Shown in pieces: positions 1 to 12,100 of a stretch of DNA of 64,000 nucleotides (positions are counted from its first letter, which is position 1; the number at the start of each line of letters is the position of its first letter). A model generated the notes under the pieces. The model saw only the letters and a program-made list of their open reading frames with translations, was not told the origin of the DNA and did not search any database. The position numbers and the translations under genes are program-made. Location: contig JAMWBK010000013.1 of NCBI GenBank assembly GCA_029953675.1, forward strand, positions 930,001-994,000. The letters are read 5' to 3'. This DNA is from Rhodosorus marinus (Eukaryota; Rhodophyta; Stylonematophyceae; Stylonematales; Stylonemataceae).

Positions 1-1141
1 CGCTGAGGACATGCTGAGCTTCATAAGCAACTTCTGCATCACTGTCCAATCGAAGCCGCTGCAGAAGGCTTATAGCCTGGAGACACCGTGAAGACTTCAG
101 CACAACGAAACGGACAAGGGCTAATGCTTAAAAGAAATACTCCAATACTCACCCCATTGGAAGGCAGCCGCAACTCTCGCAGACTCCTCACAAGCCCAAG
201 CCTCAATTCGGCAGACGGATGATTTGTAAGTTTGTCCAGCAGCAACCTTGTTCCGGATCCTTCAGACTCGTTAAGCCAGAAGAGCCACGTGAGAGCGTAT
301 TCCACATCCTCGAAATCAACCAGTTCGCATTTTGAGTTTTCGTAAACCACCGGGCTCACGTCCAACAAGCCATCGACGCTGTTCACGTACTCCATCCACT
401 CATTCGCAACGTCCTTGGACTCCATTCCAATTCTCTCCTGCAACTTTGGGATCACGAAACGAAGAATAGCACAGTAAGTCTCCTTGGCACGACACGTTTA
501 CACTCAAGCATCAAATACCTTTGCCTCGTCATGCTTCTCTCTAGACATCAGCGTCGTCAACGTGGAAACTATAGTCCATATACCAAGGACTGCGCCAGCG
601 AAAAGCTGGCAGAAGTGAGAGCTGAAAGTCAACTGGACTTGCGTCATAAAGCAGGAGCAGCAATACAAGGATGTCCACAACTCATAAATAACAGATGAGA
701 CAGAGGCATCCGCAATTGCACGAAGACCGATCGTGTTCAGCCTGTCATGACAGAAGAGACACAAGAAGCAGAACAAAAACACGCACGGGCACCAAACATT
801 AGCACACCGATTCTCAAAGAAAACATATCCCAACTGGCGATTCTCATCAAAAAAAAACAAACAAGGAGCACACCGACATACTTGTTCCCATCAACGGATA
901 TTTGCATAAGCTTCTCCCTCGACTCAGGAACAATTTCACTCAGCTGAATCGTCCTCAATTTCTCCAGTACACTCGCCTGAACCACAACCCTCCTCCCTCG
1001 CACATGCGACCTGGCTACTGGCAGATCCGCAAACCTACTCACACCCGCTCTCCTCGACACCGAGAAACAACCAGCCCCTGCACCCGCCCCATTCACGAAG
1101 CCCAACCTCCCTCCCTCCATCACTGCACCCCCTCCCCCCAA
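1..1141 (-). CDS. Plastid-targeted HEAT-like membrane protein, C-terminal part missing
   Basis: Four exons can be joined on the minus strand (1141-882, 741-519, 443-153, 94-1), with donors GTATGT, GTATTT and GTGAGT; the last exon is still open at the window edge. The N terminus is Gly, Arg and Ser rich with few acids (about 50 residues, ending near VVVQAS), as in a plastid transit peptide. Exon 2 holds two hydrophobic stretches, around YELWTSLYCCSCFM and FAGAVLGIWTIVSTLTTL, that could be membrane segments. Exons 3 and 4 form helix pairs typical of HEAT/Armadillo repeats (SAELRLGLVRSLREL, then CLQAISLLQRLRLDSDAEV). I do not recognise the family. The role is unknown; protein-protein interaction at a plastid membrane is only inferred. 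ATG at 1141 was chosen because it opens the transit-like region; ATG at 1120 is possible. Confidence 0.6.
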
Positions 1142-3110
1142 ATAAAAAAAAAAGACCTTTCAAACCTCCCTACCAACAAGTCCTGATTAACCAGTCAACC
1201 CTACTCCTCCCCCGTCACATCCCCCCGCCCACCTCCCTACCAACCCTAACACCACCAAATCCTCACACACACACACACACACACACAAAACTCACAAAAA
1301 AAAAATTTTCAAATCTATCCACCAGGCTCTATCTCCTTCCTCACTCGCTTCCCCTCAACTCTACTTCTTCCTTCCCTCCCTCCGCTTCTCCTCCCTACAC
1401 AAACAAACCTTCCCCAAAAGCCCTTTTGACGAAACCCTTCACTTTCCCCCAACATGTCATCATAAAAAAGAAACCAGTCGCCTCCCCCCCCTTTCACACT
1501 CTCTCCTTTTTAAAAATTTTGCTTTTCAATTGTAAAAAAAAATACTCCCAAAAAACTTTACCCCAAGTCCATGATCATTCCTGAGGAAATCCTCACGAAA
1601 ACAAAAACAAAAAACCCTCATTTAGAATAGAAACCAAACCCCAAATCACTCCCCCCCCCCCCCGCCCCCGCACCTCTCAAGAAAACTAACTAGAAGACTA
1701 GTGGCCAAAAAGCTTTTCATCTATAATAAATAAAAATATCCCCAAACTGATCATTTTAATATCAATTACAGATATTGTATTTCATATGGTTAATATATTT
1801 AATCCACTCCAGGCGTGATTCGCGTATTCGGTTGTTTATTGGTTAACATTATACTGAATTAACCAATCTAAAAGCTCCATCTCTCAAAATTTTGGTATTT
1901 AGTTGACGGATCAAATCGTTGGAGGGGGGAGTGAGGATGGATTCCCATCCCCTGGGTATTAACTTATGCAATGAGTTTGAGATCTAATGCTGTGGTAATT
2001 TTTTTAAGGTGTGTTTGAGATGCGGACAAGAAGGGGGGGGGGGGGAGATATGTTGGTGGTAAATTTTAGTGAATGGAGAGGATATTGTAAAATTTATAAA
2101 TTTAAAGGGGAGGAAAGCGTCTTCAGTAGCATATGCTTGCGAAACGAGGAAACGAGGGTTGACGGATGAGGTGGTAGCGTTATCACGATGTGGTTACGTT
2201 AGTCTGGGTTACTTTTTTTGTGGATAAAAACAAACCAAGTCGTATTTTATTTGTTTATACATATAGACTTGAATTCCGAGTTATTACATAACCCCCACTC
2301 GATGTTTTTATCCAAAGGGATCAGTCGTGGTGATGATGGTGATGGGAGGAGAATCAATGGTATACATATCCAAGCAGTTTCATGTCAACTCACAAGAGAT
2401 TACAGTTAAAAGTAAATTCTTGGTGTATTAATTGGCTAATTGGGAAATAATATCTTCTGAATTGAGCAATTCTTCCACTAATCAAAAAGTAGATGGAGTT
2501 GAAAAACCTCTCGTCCATTTTCTGAAGAATACCTCTATATATCCCGCTAGAAAGCGACATCCATCAAACCCCCCGGTATCTTCAAAATCGATCCCTCCCT
2601 TTTAATTTCGTAATTTATAGAAGCATTTCTACCCTTCCGCAAGAAGGCTGATGGGTATTTTGAATCCTGAAAGAGGTGTCAATATTTTCGATAATTTGCC
2701 TTGGGAGAGAAAATATCTCCCAGAGGTGCTCAAATAGGATTTTGAGAAACAACTTTCCCATTTTTTTAGGTCGTTTCGAAGGATTCCACCAATGTCCGAT
2801 CTTGTAATGAAACAAAATGGAATCCAACCCCGCGTGGGGAGCATGGATGGAGTCTTGTAACCCTAGAGACTGTGGTGGGGAAGCCGTTGCATATTGTTTT
2901 TTTATTGGAAACAGTATATGCTTTAGGTTTTGTTAACTGTGAGTTGAAAAAGGGAATGTGAGCGTTGTTGACGCGAGAGGGGCGTCTAGCAGTACACCGT
3001 TTTCGGGGTCTTGTGGAATTATTATTATTTGTTTTCATTTTTGAAGACGTAGGGTTTTGCAGATTTGTTTTTACCCCCCCTCCCCCCTTTCCACGCCCTA
3101 TTCCTCTTTT
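1142..3110. other. Intergenic, low complexity, no gene seen
   Basis: No convincing coding sequence. It contains pyrimidine-rich DNA (1150-1480), a 13-base C run at 1651-1663, an AT-rich stretch (1680-1900) and a 13-base G run at 2033-2045. Short open frames at 2218-3038 have no recognisable motif or codon pattern. Confidence 0.6.
1264..1287. repeat. (CA)n microsatellite
   Basis: About 12 uninterrupted CA dinucleotides upstream of the HEAT-like gene. Confidence 0.9.
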
Positions 3111-3139
3111 TTAGTTTTTTTCAGTTTGGATTGGACGGC

Positions 3140-3830
3140 ATCTATTGGATTGTTCGACAATTGTCGCCTTGCGGTTGGCGTCGGTAAGACGCCTTGCCCT
3201 GCTACCGTTGCGGGTCGGGTGGGGATGTAAGGGGGGGGGGGCGGCCCTGGGAAGATGCTTGGACGTGTTTTTTAACGCGTGCTCGCGGCAGTTTGACAAT
3301 CGCGTTCCGCGTGTTGACTTATCGACGGGTTTCTGATCAATTCCCGCTTTAGCTCGGTACTTTGTCGGAATCCATGGTGGATTCGCGCAAAGCGCATCGA
3401 TTGATGGGCCATAGTTTGATGAACAATCGTTCATCCATCGATGTGCTTGCGGTGCATGCGATTAAACGCCCTTCGGGAGAGCCCGCGATGGCTTCGGATG
3501 CACCGGGATGTGGACGTGTCCAAAGATGTTTGGGTTGTTTTCCACACGAGCCGGCGTCAGTTTGACAATCGCGTTTCGCGCGTTGACTCCTCGACCGGTG
3601 TCTAATCAACACCCGGCGTTACTCTGTGGGAATGTACTGTGAATTGCTCTTCAATCGTTGGCGGGGTTGCGATCAGGCCCTGACTGCTACGGACGCGCAA
3701 TGACGTGGTCGTGTGCAGAGATGGTTGGATACTGGTCTGCGTGCTTGCGTCAGTTTGAAATCGCCTTTCGCATATTGACCCCTGTGTTCTCACGTGGTGG
3801 GCGCCCATTGTTGGCCACAGTATCGGGGCT
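3140..3830. repeat. Three diverged tandem units of about 190-265 bp
   Basis: The block CAGTTTGACAATCGCGTT (then CCGCGTGTTGACT..CGAC) recurs at about 3291, 3562 and, more diverged, 3751. A second block, GAACAATCGTTC-like followed by a GC-rich patch, recurs before each. The units are old tandem copies with no preserved reading frame. Confidence 0.6.
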
Positions 3831-4043
3831 AGTAGATATCGCGAGTCATCGCCCCGGTACCCCCCTTTTTGCTGGTAAAAGGATTGCCTCCTTTCACTGA
3901 GCAGAGCGGGATTGCTAAAGGGTCACACTGCAGCACAACCCAGCTATCACCGCGTTTTGCCTTTCTCCGCAACTCCCCATAAGACCAGCCCGTCGAGCAA
4001 CAAGCACGCACTCAACAACCTCAGGCAGAGTTCCTTTATTATA

Positions 4044-4088
4044 CTAGTCAACACTAGGATAGTCAACACTAGGATAGTCCACACTATG
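4044..4088. repeat. 15-bp tandem repeat, three copies
   Basis: Unit TAGTCAACACTAGGA is present twice perfectly (4044-4058, 4059-4073), then once with three changes (4074-4088). Confidence 0.9.
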
Positions 4089-4647
4089 GTTGTGTGGCAT
4101 CACGGCGATGGCTCTGTGGAACTTTTGAGTATTCTTCCCCCCCGCGCGCCCCGATCAGAGTAAACCAGGTGTTTGTAGCCTTGGTTGTAGGCCGCTAGTT
4201 TCGGTCTTCGTAGCTACGGTATTCATCGGCTACGAATGAGGTAACAAGCCCCGCCATTAGCGTCCTAACTCCAGCCCGTGGCTGTTCTCCTAAGCGTGTC
4301 CTGTCAGAACGGGACATCTCCTCCCACGAACTGAAAGACTTCCCTGTCGAAGACGAAACCGCTTTGTGAAGGTTCGCGTCATCATTCCCTATTTTCAGCT
4401 TAGTATTCCCGGTTTGTTGCAGATAGGGTAGCCGTCGCCTGGTCATCAGTCATCTCGCCTTCCATGTAGACTAAGTCAGGGCGGGGGGGAAGGGGGAGGA
4501 TTCCACTTTATGTGGTGCCCTTTGAAAAGTTTACACTTTTTACACTTTTTACACCGTTTACATTAAATCTAAGGTCGACTGATCCTAGAATACCGCATTT
4601 GCGTTTAGACGTTATCCATAATATTCCAAAAACAGGTTCAGAACCAA

Positions 4648-5240
4648 TGAGATATTCAGGGGTTTCAAAAGCTAGGGAACTTAATGCAGTTTGTCAAGGG
4701 TCATTGTCCTCATTTAACCCCAGTTCTCAAGGCTCTATATATATGCTATTTGCCGGCTGCGGGAGAGCGCCATGAATTTTCCACTGCCAGTATGAGACCT
4801 CGCAAAGAGTTGGAATAAGCGGCGGCTTTGTCTTCCCCAGGCATTCGTGATTCGGCTCTACTCAATGACCGGAGGTACCGGTCATTGAGTGCATTGGGTT
4901 TATGGATTCCGTTGGTTCTCGATGGCTTCGGGAATTGTTCCGCGAACGCCGTGAACGTCTGTCCTCGTTGTTTACCCGCTTAACTTTCTTGCTGTGGCGT
5001 CTGAACGCTGCTTTGATGTTGGAGGCGCGCGATCTTCGCTTAGTCTGCATTTTTCCCCTCGCGGTTTTTTCTTTCAGTCTCCGATTGCACAAGTTCGTTC
5101 ATAGACACAGTGGTTTCTGAGCTTTTCTTAAAGCATTTTGCACAGTTTATATAGCGTTTTACACCTTTTACACATTTTTACCCTCAAAGTTTTCTACGTG
5201 GTACCCCTGCCAGGTGGGATTGCACACCCCCTCGGCTAAG
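4648..5240 (+). mobile_element. Interspersed repeat element, copy A, interrupted by about 350 bp
   Basis: Two blocks, 4648-4750 (starting GAGATATTCAGGGGTTTC) and about 5095-5240 (starting ACAGTGGTTTCTGAGC and running through TTTACAC-rich DNA to GGTACCCCTGCCAGG), match in the same order a continuous stretch on the minus strand at 38800-39060. In this copy the blocks are separated by about 350 bp absent from the other copy. No transposase or reverse transcriptase is visible, so it is a non-autonomous or decayed element of unknown class. Confidence 0.6.
4860..4890. repeat. Perfect 13-bp inverted repeat with 5-nt loop
   Basis: ACTCAATGACCGG (4860-4872), loop AGGTA, then CCGGTCATTGAGT (4878-4890). 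It lies inside the 350-bp segment that splits the repeat element. Confidence 0.9.
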
Positions 5241-5755
5241 TATTGGTTCAAGTTGTGTAGACTCAGGCCATGCCTCAGACCGATTTAACCTCATGTGTTC
5301 GTGTAATCGCGAAGGGAAGTCCGTTGTAACGTGCGTAGGTGGGAATTTGCCACTGATGAATGTACAGTGGGTGCACGTAGAGTTGCGGATCTAGTGATTG
5401 AGTATGCCAGCGGGCTCAGGAACACGTATGTGGACTTGACGCTCCCTTATCCCCTTGCGACTCGGTACCTACCTGCAGCTTCCAGTCAGGCGCCTCTGCG
5501 AATGCTACGTGGAGGCATATAGAGTCCGTGTATGCGGAGGCGCTTACCAACGCTGAGGCTTTGCAGTCTGCGCTTGCCCGTCGATTAGTCATGTCAGTGA
5601 TATAGAGGTCTTCGGATTCTTAGATAGCGCTGCGAGTGCTTGGTTGCGCGGATTGTTACCGTTACCGCCCTGATGCTCTTTCCTGAGCGTACATTTCTTT
5701 GAGTCTGATTCTCTGGCGCTGTAATGATGCCTTAGTTTGGATGCACGCTTCCTAC
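4902..5755 (+). repeat. Two diverged copies of a WLR-type coding-like fragment (4902-5035 and about 5620-5755)
   Basis: 4902-5035 reads as an open frame with WLRELFRERRERL and later LLWRLNAAL. About 5620-5755 is the same length and similar at nucleotide level, ending GATGCACGC where the first ends GGAGGCGCGC, but carries stops. A shorter third match lies at 15345-15425. The pattern suggests a decayed family with a once-coding source, possibly a transposon ORF. Nothing else gene-like is seen in 5240-5930. Confidence 0.4.
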
Positions 5756-5938
5756 CTCCTTCCTAGGATACTTCATTCGAGGACCTTGGCGGGCTTTCGC
5801 CTCCTATCAAACCGATGACGATATCGAAAATATGACCCCCCATCATAGTACCAAATGCGTACTATTATTTACTATACTACTACAAACGTCTCATTGTCCG
5901 ACAGCTTTATGAAAGACAAGTATCGTCTGTCATGGAGA

Positions 5939-5971
5939 GACAGGCGACGCTTTATTAAGAAGAGTATATAA
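5939..5971 (+). promoter_or_regulatory. Candidate SART1 promoter: GACAGGCGAC element and TATA box
   Basis: GACAGGCGAC at 5939-5948 is followed by TATATAA at 5965-5971, 241 and 215 bp before the SART1 ATG. The same element type with a TATA-like box 20-27 bp downstream occurs before MND1 and RRN3. Confidence 0.4.
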
Positions 5972-6179
5972 GGAGAGTTGCGGGCAATTGATGAGGAAGT
6001 CGTTTGTGGGGAAGGAGAGAGAGAGATAAGACTGTAGTTGGTTTGGTGCAGTTAGGTCTTTGTGAAAATTGGTTTGGTAGCAGGGTTTTGAGTTTTTGCT
6101 GAGGGGCGATTAACGAGACAATCGTGTCTCTGGCTGTCCAAGGGGCGCTAGAAGGGAGCTGCTAGCGTTTCTGTGAAGA

Positions 6180-8955
6180 ATGGGGAAGGACGGTGGGGAA
6201 GCGAATGGGGTTGATGGAGGAGGAGACGTGTCGCTCTCCGTTGAGGAGTCGAATCGTCTGCGAGCAAAGCTTGGGCTACCTCCGTTAAGAGAAGAGAAAG
6301 GAAAAGATTCTAGGACGAGGGACGAGGGCCGAAGTGAAGAGAAAAAATTGGCTGCGAACAAGTTAAAGGAGAGAATCGATGGAGTCAAAGAGCGCAGGAA
6401 GCTTACCGAGTCCGTTTTCGGAACAAGCACTTTGGGCGTGGAGGAAGATGATGAGAAGGAGGCTGATGCTCAAAGCTGGGTTGAGAGGACAAGGATCGCC
6501 GAGGAACGTCGGAAGGAGAAAATCAAGCAGGCGCGTGAAAAGAAGGTGGCAACTTCCAAGCGCCTAAAGAGGTCGTCTGGAAAAGAGCTTGCCGGCGTTC
6601 AGGTAAGTGGAGATGGCGTATAATCGAAAAACTATGAGATTGTTTTAACGTGTGTATTTTCTTGCATGTCTGCACAACGGTTTAGATCAAACACTCTCTT
6701 GGGACCCTCGGCGATGAACCGATCATTCTCACCTTGGCGGACAAGTCCATCCTTGACGAAAATCAGGAAGGAATCAATGCAGAGGAGGACGAGCTTGAGA
6801 ACGTTCTCCTACGCGAGGCCGAGAAGGCAAAGAAGAACGCTGAGCTGAAGAAGAAGGACTTCAGGAAACAGTACGACCCGGGAGCAGAGGGAGACGATGG
6901 GGTGAGTTTGGATTCGTACAGGCTCATCTCTGGAGAGGGATACTCCGCTGGAGCAGTGACTGAGCTGACTTTTATCGTTGTTTCTCATCTTCTCAGACCA
7001 TGCTTGCAAAATACGATGAGGAAATGGAGGATACTGTTCGAATTGGAGATGGAGGGATAATTGAAGATGAGAAATCTGAGGAGCAAAGACGTTTGGAAGT
7101 TAGAAAGCGTTTGCTACTGGCCAAAGAAGTGAGTACTGCGATTAGAAAACCGCTTGTGTGAGAGGCGCGTTCGCTCACTGAACTGTTTGCACTTTAGAAA
7201 ATTGGAGCTGACGATGATGGCGAGCCGAAAATCCAAAGCGACTATATGACCGTGGAGGAGGCATCCAAATTTAAGTCCAGTAAACGGAAGAAGAAACGGA
7301 GGAAGGAGAAAAAGTTGAGGCATACCAACGCCGAGGAAGATCTTCTGGATGAGTTGGAGAATGAGGGTACCACGACAACCGCTGATGATAGACAAAGAAG
7401 TAAGTTCGCGGAGCTCTCAACGTACGGCCAGCCTGGGCTGATGCGATTCACTATTTAACCTGAATTGTGAAATTCTTTGCTCGGCAGGCTTGCTAACGGC
7501 GGAACAGAGGAAGGCAAAGCTAGACGCGATCCGTCGTGAAGAGATGAAGAAACGCCAAGACGCCGAAGCAATTGAGGACGATGATCTTGAGCTCCGTGAA
7601 ACCCTGGCTAGAGCAAGAAGGGTAAGTTGGTTGGCATGGCGCAAAGTCGCTCGCGACACTTCACAAACCCCCCACGTCCCTCATCGCCTCGCGTGTGCTG
7701 ACCTCAATATATTCCTTGTAATGCGCAACTACAGGCTATGAATCAGGTCAAAGGCGAAGCAGGTCTTCTCAAGCTTCAGGAGGACATTAAGAACAATCGG
7801 AAGGACGACGAGGAACAGATGCAGGTAGAATCCTCAGGTAACGTATAGATCACGCACCGAACCTGTAGGAACTTGGCTCTAGATATCTTCCGTTCTGACG
7901 GGCATTCCTTCGTACTCACGCAGGTATCGTCTTGGACGAGACATCAGAGTTTGTTCGTAACATCCGCAAGCCCGACGAGGGAGAGGATCTTGTGCCAGAC
8001 CCCGATCTAGAGTTTGATAGACTCCAAAACACTCGCCCAGCCGTAAGGTTTACCACGGCACCACACAACTTTTCAGGGGCAAATTTTCTCATTGGCTGCT
8101 CCATTTCTCTCACCTTCGTTGCTTCAAGGACTATATGGATGAGAACGCGGTTGGGGAGGGAGCTGAGAATTCCGACGGGGACGCCGAAATGGGCGACGTG
8201 GATGGCAAGCACCCGGAGGAGAATGATGACGAGGGACCTTCAGATATAGGTCAGGCAAAAGGCATGGCCGCGGCTTTGGAGCATTTCCGGATGGTCGGCG
8301 ATTTGCGGAATACAACCGATCAAGTTGGAAGGGCCAAGGATGAGCGATTGGCCAAGGAATTGATTGAGAACGCCGGACCGCGAAAGGATGTTCAGGTAGT
8401 TGGAGCTCATTGCTGGGCGCTTTGGTTTATGCCTGATACCGAATGCTGATGGTTTTCACTCGTCTGGTGCAGGTGAAGCTGGAATACATTGACGAATTCG
8501 GTCGAGAGATGACCCAACGAGAAGCCTTTAGGAGGCTTTGCTATGTATTCCACGGAAAAGGTCCCTCGAGAAGAAAACAGGAGAAACTTCTAAGGCAGTA
8601 TGTAGAGGAGCAGAAGAACAAGAAGAAGGGTACAGGTACGGACCCAAGTAACCGCGAAGTTACTGGCTGTTGTTGTTTGCGCTGTTGATTATCAATTGCG
8701 AGCTCATGCTCTCCAAATTTTTTTCTTTCACCAGGTCCTGACACACCATTAGAATCCGTTAAAGCGTTGAAAAAGGAAACCCAAAGCTCCGGTCAGGCCC
8801 ATGTGGTAAGTTCGATGAACTCTTAAACGCAAAAATGAAATGAGCAATGGGAACTCATTGCTGCCCTCGCTTTACAGGTTTTGTCCGGTGCCTCCGCGAT
8901 ATCTCAGGCGCCATCAAGCTCTAATCGGCCAACCAAGTTGTCAAAAGGTGACTAG
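6180..8955 (+). CDS. SART1: SART1/SNU66 family U4/U6.U5 tri-snRNP protein
   Basis: Eleven exons (6180-6602, 6686-6901, 6997-7128, 7198-7399, 7488-7621, 7735-7837, 7924-8042, 8129-8395, 8473-8635, 8735-8805, 8878-8955) give 635 residues. SART1 (yeast Snu66) belongs to the U4/U6.U5 tri-snRNP and is needed for spliceosome activation in the nucleus. Family marks are the N-terminal LSVEESNRLRAKLGLPPL, the SWVERTR block, IKHSLGTLGDEPIILTLADK, GIVLDETSEFVR and the C-terminal VKLEYIDEFGREMTQREAFR followed by FHGKGPS. The protein is highly charged and coiled-coil rich. It is somewhat shorter than the roughly 800-residue animal protein. The ATG at 6180 precedes the conserved N-terminal motif and follows a long open leader. 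Every intron is 69-113 nt with a standard GT-AG. Its 3' end faces SKI2. Confidence 0.95.
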
Positions 8956-8980
8956 ACATAGCGACGCCTTCTGCAGGGAT

Positions 8981-9168
8981 GGGAGGATCGCTTTGGGCAG
9001 CGTCCGAGACGAAGTAAATAGTTCGATTTTAGTGCCTAACCTTATATACAATTAAGACCCTAGGTTTTCTTTCCATCCGGGAGGATCACTTTGGGCAGCG
9101 TCCGAGACGAAGTAAATAGTTCGATTTTAGTGCATAACCTTACACACAATTAAGACCCTAGGTTTTCT
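8981..9168. repeat. 90-bp direct duplication between convergent genes
   Basis: 8981-9070 and 9079-9168 are near-identical 90-bp copies (GGGAGGATC...CCTAGGTTTTCT), separated by 8 bp, with only a handful of substitutions. They fill the interval between the SART1 stop and the SKI2 stop, so they probably make up most of both 3' untranslated regions. Confidence 0.95.
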
Positions 9169-9170
9169 GT

Positions 9171-12100
9171 CTAGGAAAGGTACAAGCTGGCCGCAAAAAT
9201 AATATCTCGTTTCACCAGAGTCATCGCTTCCTCCATCTTGTGGAAGAGTGATATGTCCCCAATAACACCGGCTGCGTTCCTTGTCTCGCGAAGGAGCTCA
9301 CTCAGCCTAACGACGCACCGCACAATCGAGCCCTCGGGAATGTCAATCGCGTACTCGAGAATTTGGTTGAAGTCCTCACCCCGAGCCCAGTGCAGAACGA
9401 GATTGCTAAGTGACCACCGAATATTGTGTCTCGCATATTCAAGAGCGGAAATCGGCAGGCCGGACTCATCCTGTACCACGGCCAATGCGGTAACGATCTT
9501 GTCTGTAACCTGCTGCGCTGCGAGAAGTTCTTCCGGGATAACCTCCTCTTCCATCTTATCCTGACAGACGAGGGCCGTTAGCAGCGCCGCGCATGCGTCC
9601 GGCTCAAGCTCTTTCAGCACGTTCTCAAAAATCAGCTCCGTCAAAATCAGGGAATCGCACGTGTTCACTTCGCAGGCGCTGCGACCTTTAAGCTGCACGA
9701 CGTTGTCTTCACTGACGTAGTTGAGACGCTTGAGCACATCGATTCTCTTCAAGCTATCGTTTCTAAGCTGCAGACTCTCGTCGCTAGATGCCCACCGTAG
9801 GCGCTCAAGACGAAACTCGAGTTGTCGCATTCGATGCAAAGAGTCCATCGCCTCACCGAGCCGCGGAGAATCGACCATCGGATGCGTAGACAGGTTAGCG
9901 AGAAGATTGGAGCTTCTCTCCCAAGCTTTATACACCTCCATGTCCATGATTTTCAGATCCTTGCGGGGATCGACGGTGTTCAACAGGTTGACTTCTTCGC
10001 TGTCCTGAGCTAGTTTCCTCATCTGCTCCAGCGCGGACGATATTGCGTACGCGTCTGGCGATCCCCGCAAGGGTACGAGCTTCTCGCGGTCCAGTTTCAG
10101 GCTGACGTTGAGAACGGACAGAATTTCTCGAGGTTGCACGTCACGTATCTCGTAGAAAATCTGTCCCAAGCGCTGCACATTTCTCCCCAGCGCTTTTTCT
10201 TTATGCAGGATCTCGCTCTGGTAGAAAAACTTGGATGATCCAGGACTCTGCAGAAGGTTCAACGACCTCACGCTTGTTTTCTTTTCGCCCGAAAGGCCCT
10301 GAGGTGAAGTATTGACCACCTTCAATACGACGCCAAGAGCCATTCCCCGATCACTCCTTTCGAGGACGATGACCTTGCCGAAGAAAACACTTGACCCGGA
10401 GCTCGCGGAGAACATCGCTTCTGATAACGATGTATTGATGGTCTTAAGTTCCTCTAGGGTTTCGAAGTAGTCCTCGAAGCGCGACAGGAACGAGATATTC
10501 GACCTAAGTTGGTCGAGAACCTGCGTACCTCTCTCAATCAGACGCTTAATCTTCTTGGTCTCGCGCTTTGCTGGAGCCTCAGCAAAAGATCGACGGATCA
10601 TATCCTCAATACGCAGATCCTCAATCCGCAACAGGTTGAGAACCATGTTGTAGGTCAGCCTGAACTGCGAAACCAACTCATTGGCACGACCGCAGAGAAT
10701 GTTCTTCACCTCCATCTCCGACGGTATTGATCCGCTCGCAAAGTACAGCAAAACATTGCCGATTTTATCGAGGCCTCGACGTCCAGCTCTACCAGCCATC
10801 TGCGTATACTCTCCGGCCTGCAGGAACCTGAAACTCCTACCGTCATGCTTCCGAAGTGCAGAAAAGACAACTGTCCTCGCAGGCATGTTGACTCCCATTG
10901 CAAACGTCTCTGTTGCAAAGAGGATCTTCACAATGCCCTTCTGGAAGAGGATCTCCACGACCTTTTGAGCAAAAGACAGGGTTCAATCCTTTCGAGTCAA
11001 TTTTCGAGTTCAGCAGAGGTAGAACGAAACTAGCCGAGCACAAAAGCGTGATGAGCTGCAGAGCACACCTCTTTTACAATTGGGAGCAAGCCCGCGTGGT
11101 GGACGCCGATGCCACGCTTGAGCATGTCTCTGACCCTCAGGATCTGCGGCAGTTCTCGGTCTGGATTGTTCAGCTGGGCGAGGGCTTTCTCAAAGAGCAT
11201 ATGAACCTGAGCCTTTTGAGCACTGCCCTCGCTGAGGTCTGTTTTTCCGAGGTTGTATGCTGCTTCCTCGCATCTGCTCTTGGAGAAGCAGAAGATTACC
11301 GCCGGGCACTGGTTCTGTTTCTCCAGATACTTCACGAGCGCTCCCCAAGCATGCCGCGGCCTACCTCTCTGTACATGACAAGGCACAGTTTGAATTTAGG
11401 GACTGGTCTTCGGTAGCATCGCGATTAAAATCACAGCCGGAGATGGATCTTACCAGGTTACTCTGTCCCTCGGCATCAGCTTTGACGGCATCGTTGAAGT
11501 TTTTAGACAGCCACCTCTTCGAGGAGTCAAGTACTAATGTCGTGCCCTTCTTCACAAACAACGAATGCTCCAGAGGAACCGGCCTCTTCAGAGTAGAGAT
11601 CACGTAGACCTTGGATTGTCGAGAGCTTCCCACCCATTCCGCAAACTCAATAGCATTCGGAACCTTTGCAGAGCCAAGAAACATGCCGAGGAACCCGTTA
11701 GTGTGTCATTTAGGAGCAGAGCTTTTTTCTAAAGGAGATGGCTACCGTGGCGCTTAGCATGACAATCCGAACATGCTCAGGAAGCATGATGATAACTTCC
11801 TCCCATACGACGCCTCGCTCGAGGTCATTGACGTAGTGAACTTCATCAAAAATCACCCACTCGATGTCCCGAATGAGGTCAGCGCCCTTGTACAACATCG
11901 AACGAAGAATTTCGGTGGTCATCACCAAACAAGCCGCTTCCTGCTTGTAACTGACGTCGCCTGTTACGATGCCGACGTCTCCAAACGTATCCGAAAAGTC
12001 ACGAAATTTTTGGTTGGAAAGGCTCTTTATAGGCGACGTGTAGATAACTCTTGTGCGGTTTCTCTCAGACAGCGCGATCGCATACTCCGCAACGACAGTC

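Noticed and set aside
95-152. Apparent frame problem or 28-nt intron in the HEAT-like gene
   Set aside because: A 58-nt GT-AG intron (acceptor CTGAAG) gives a clean phase-0 join into an open, HEAT-like exon.
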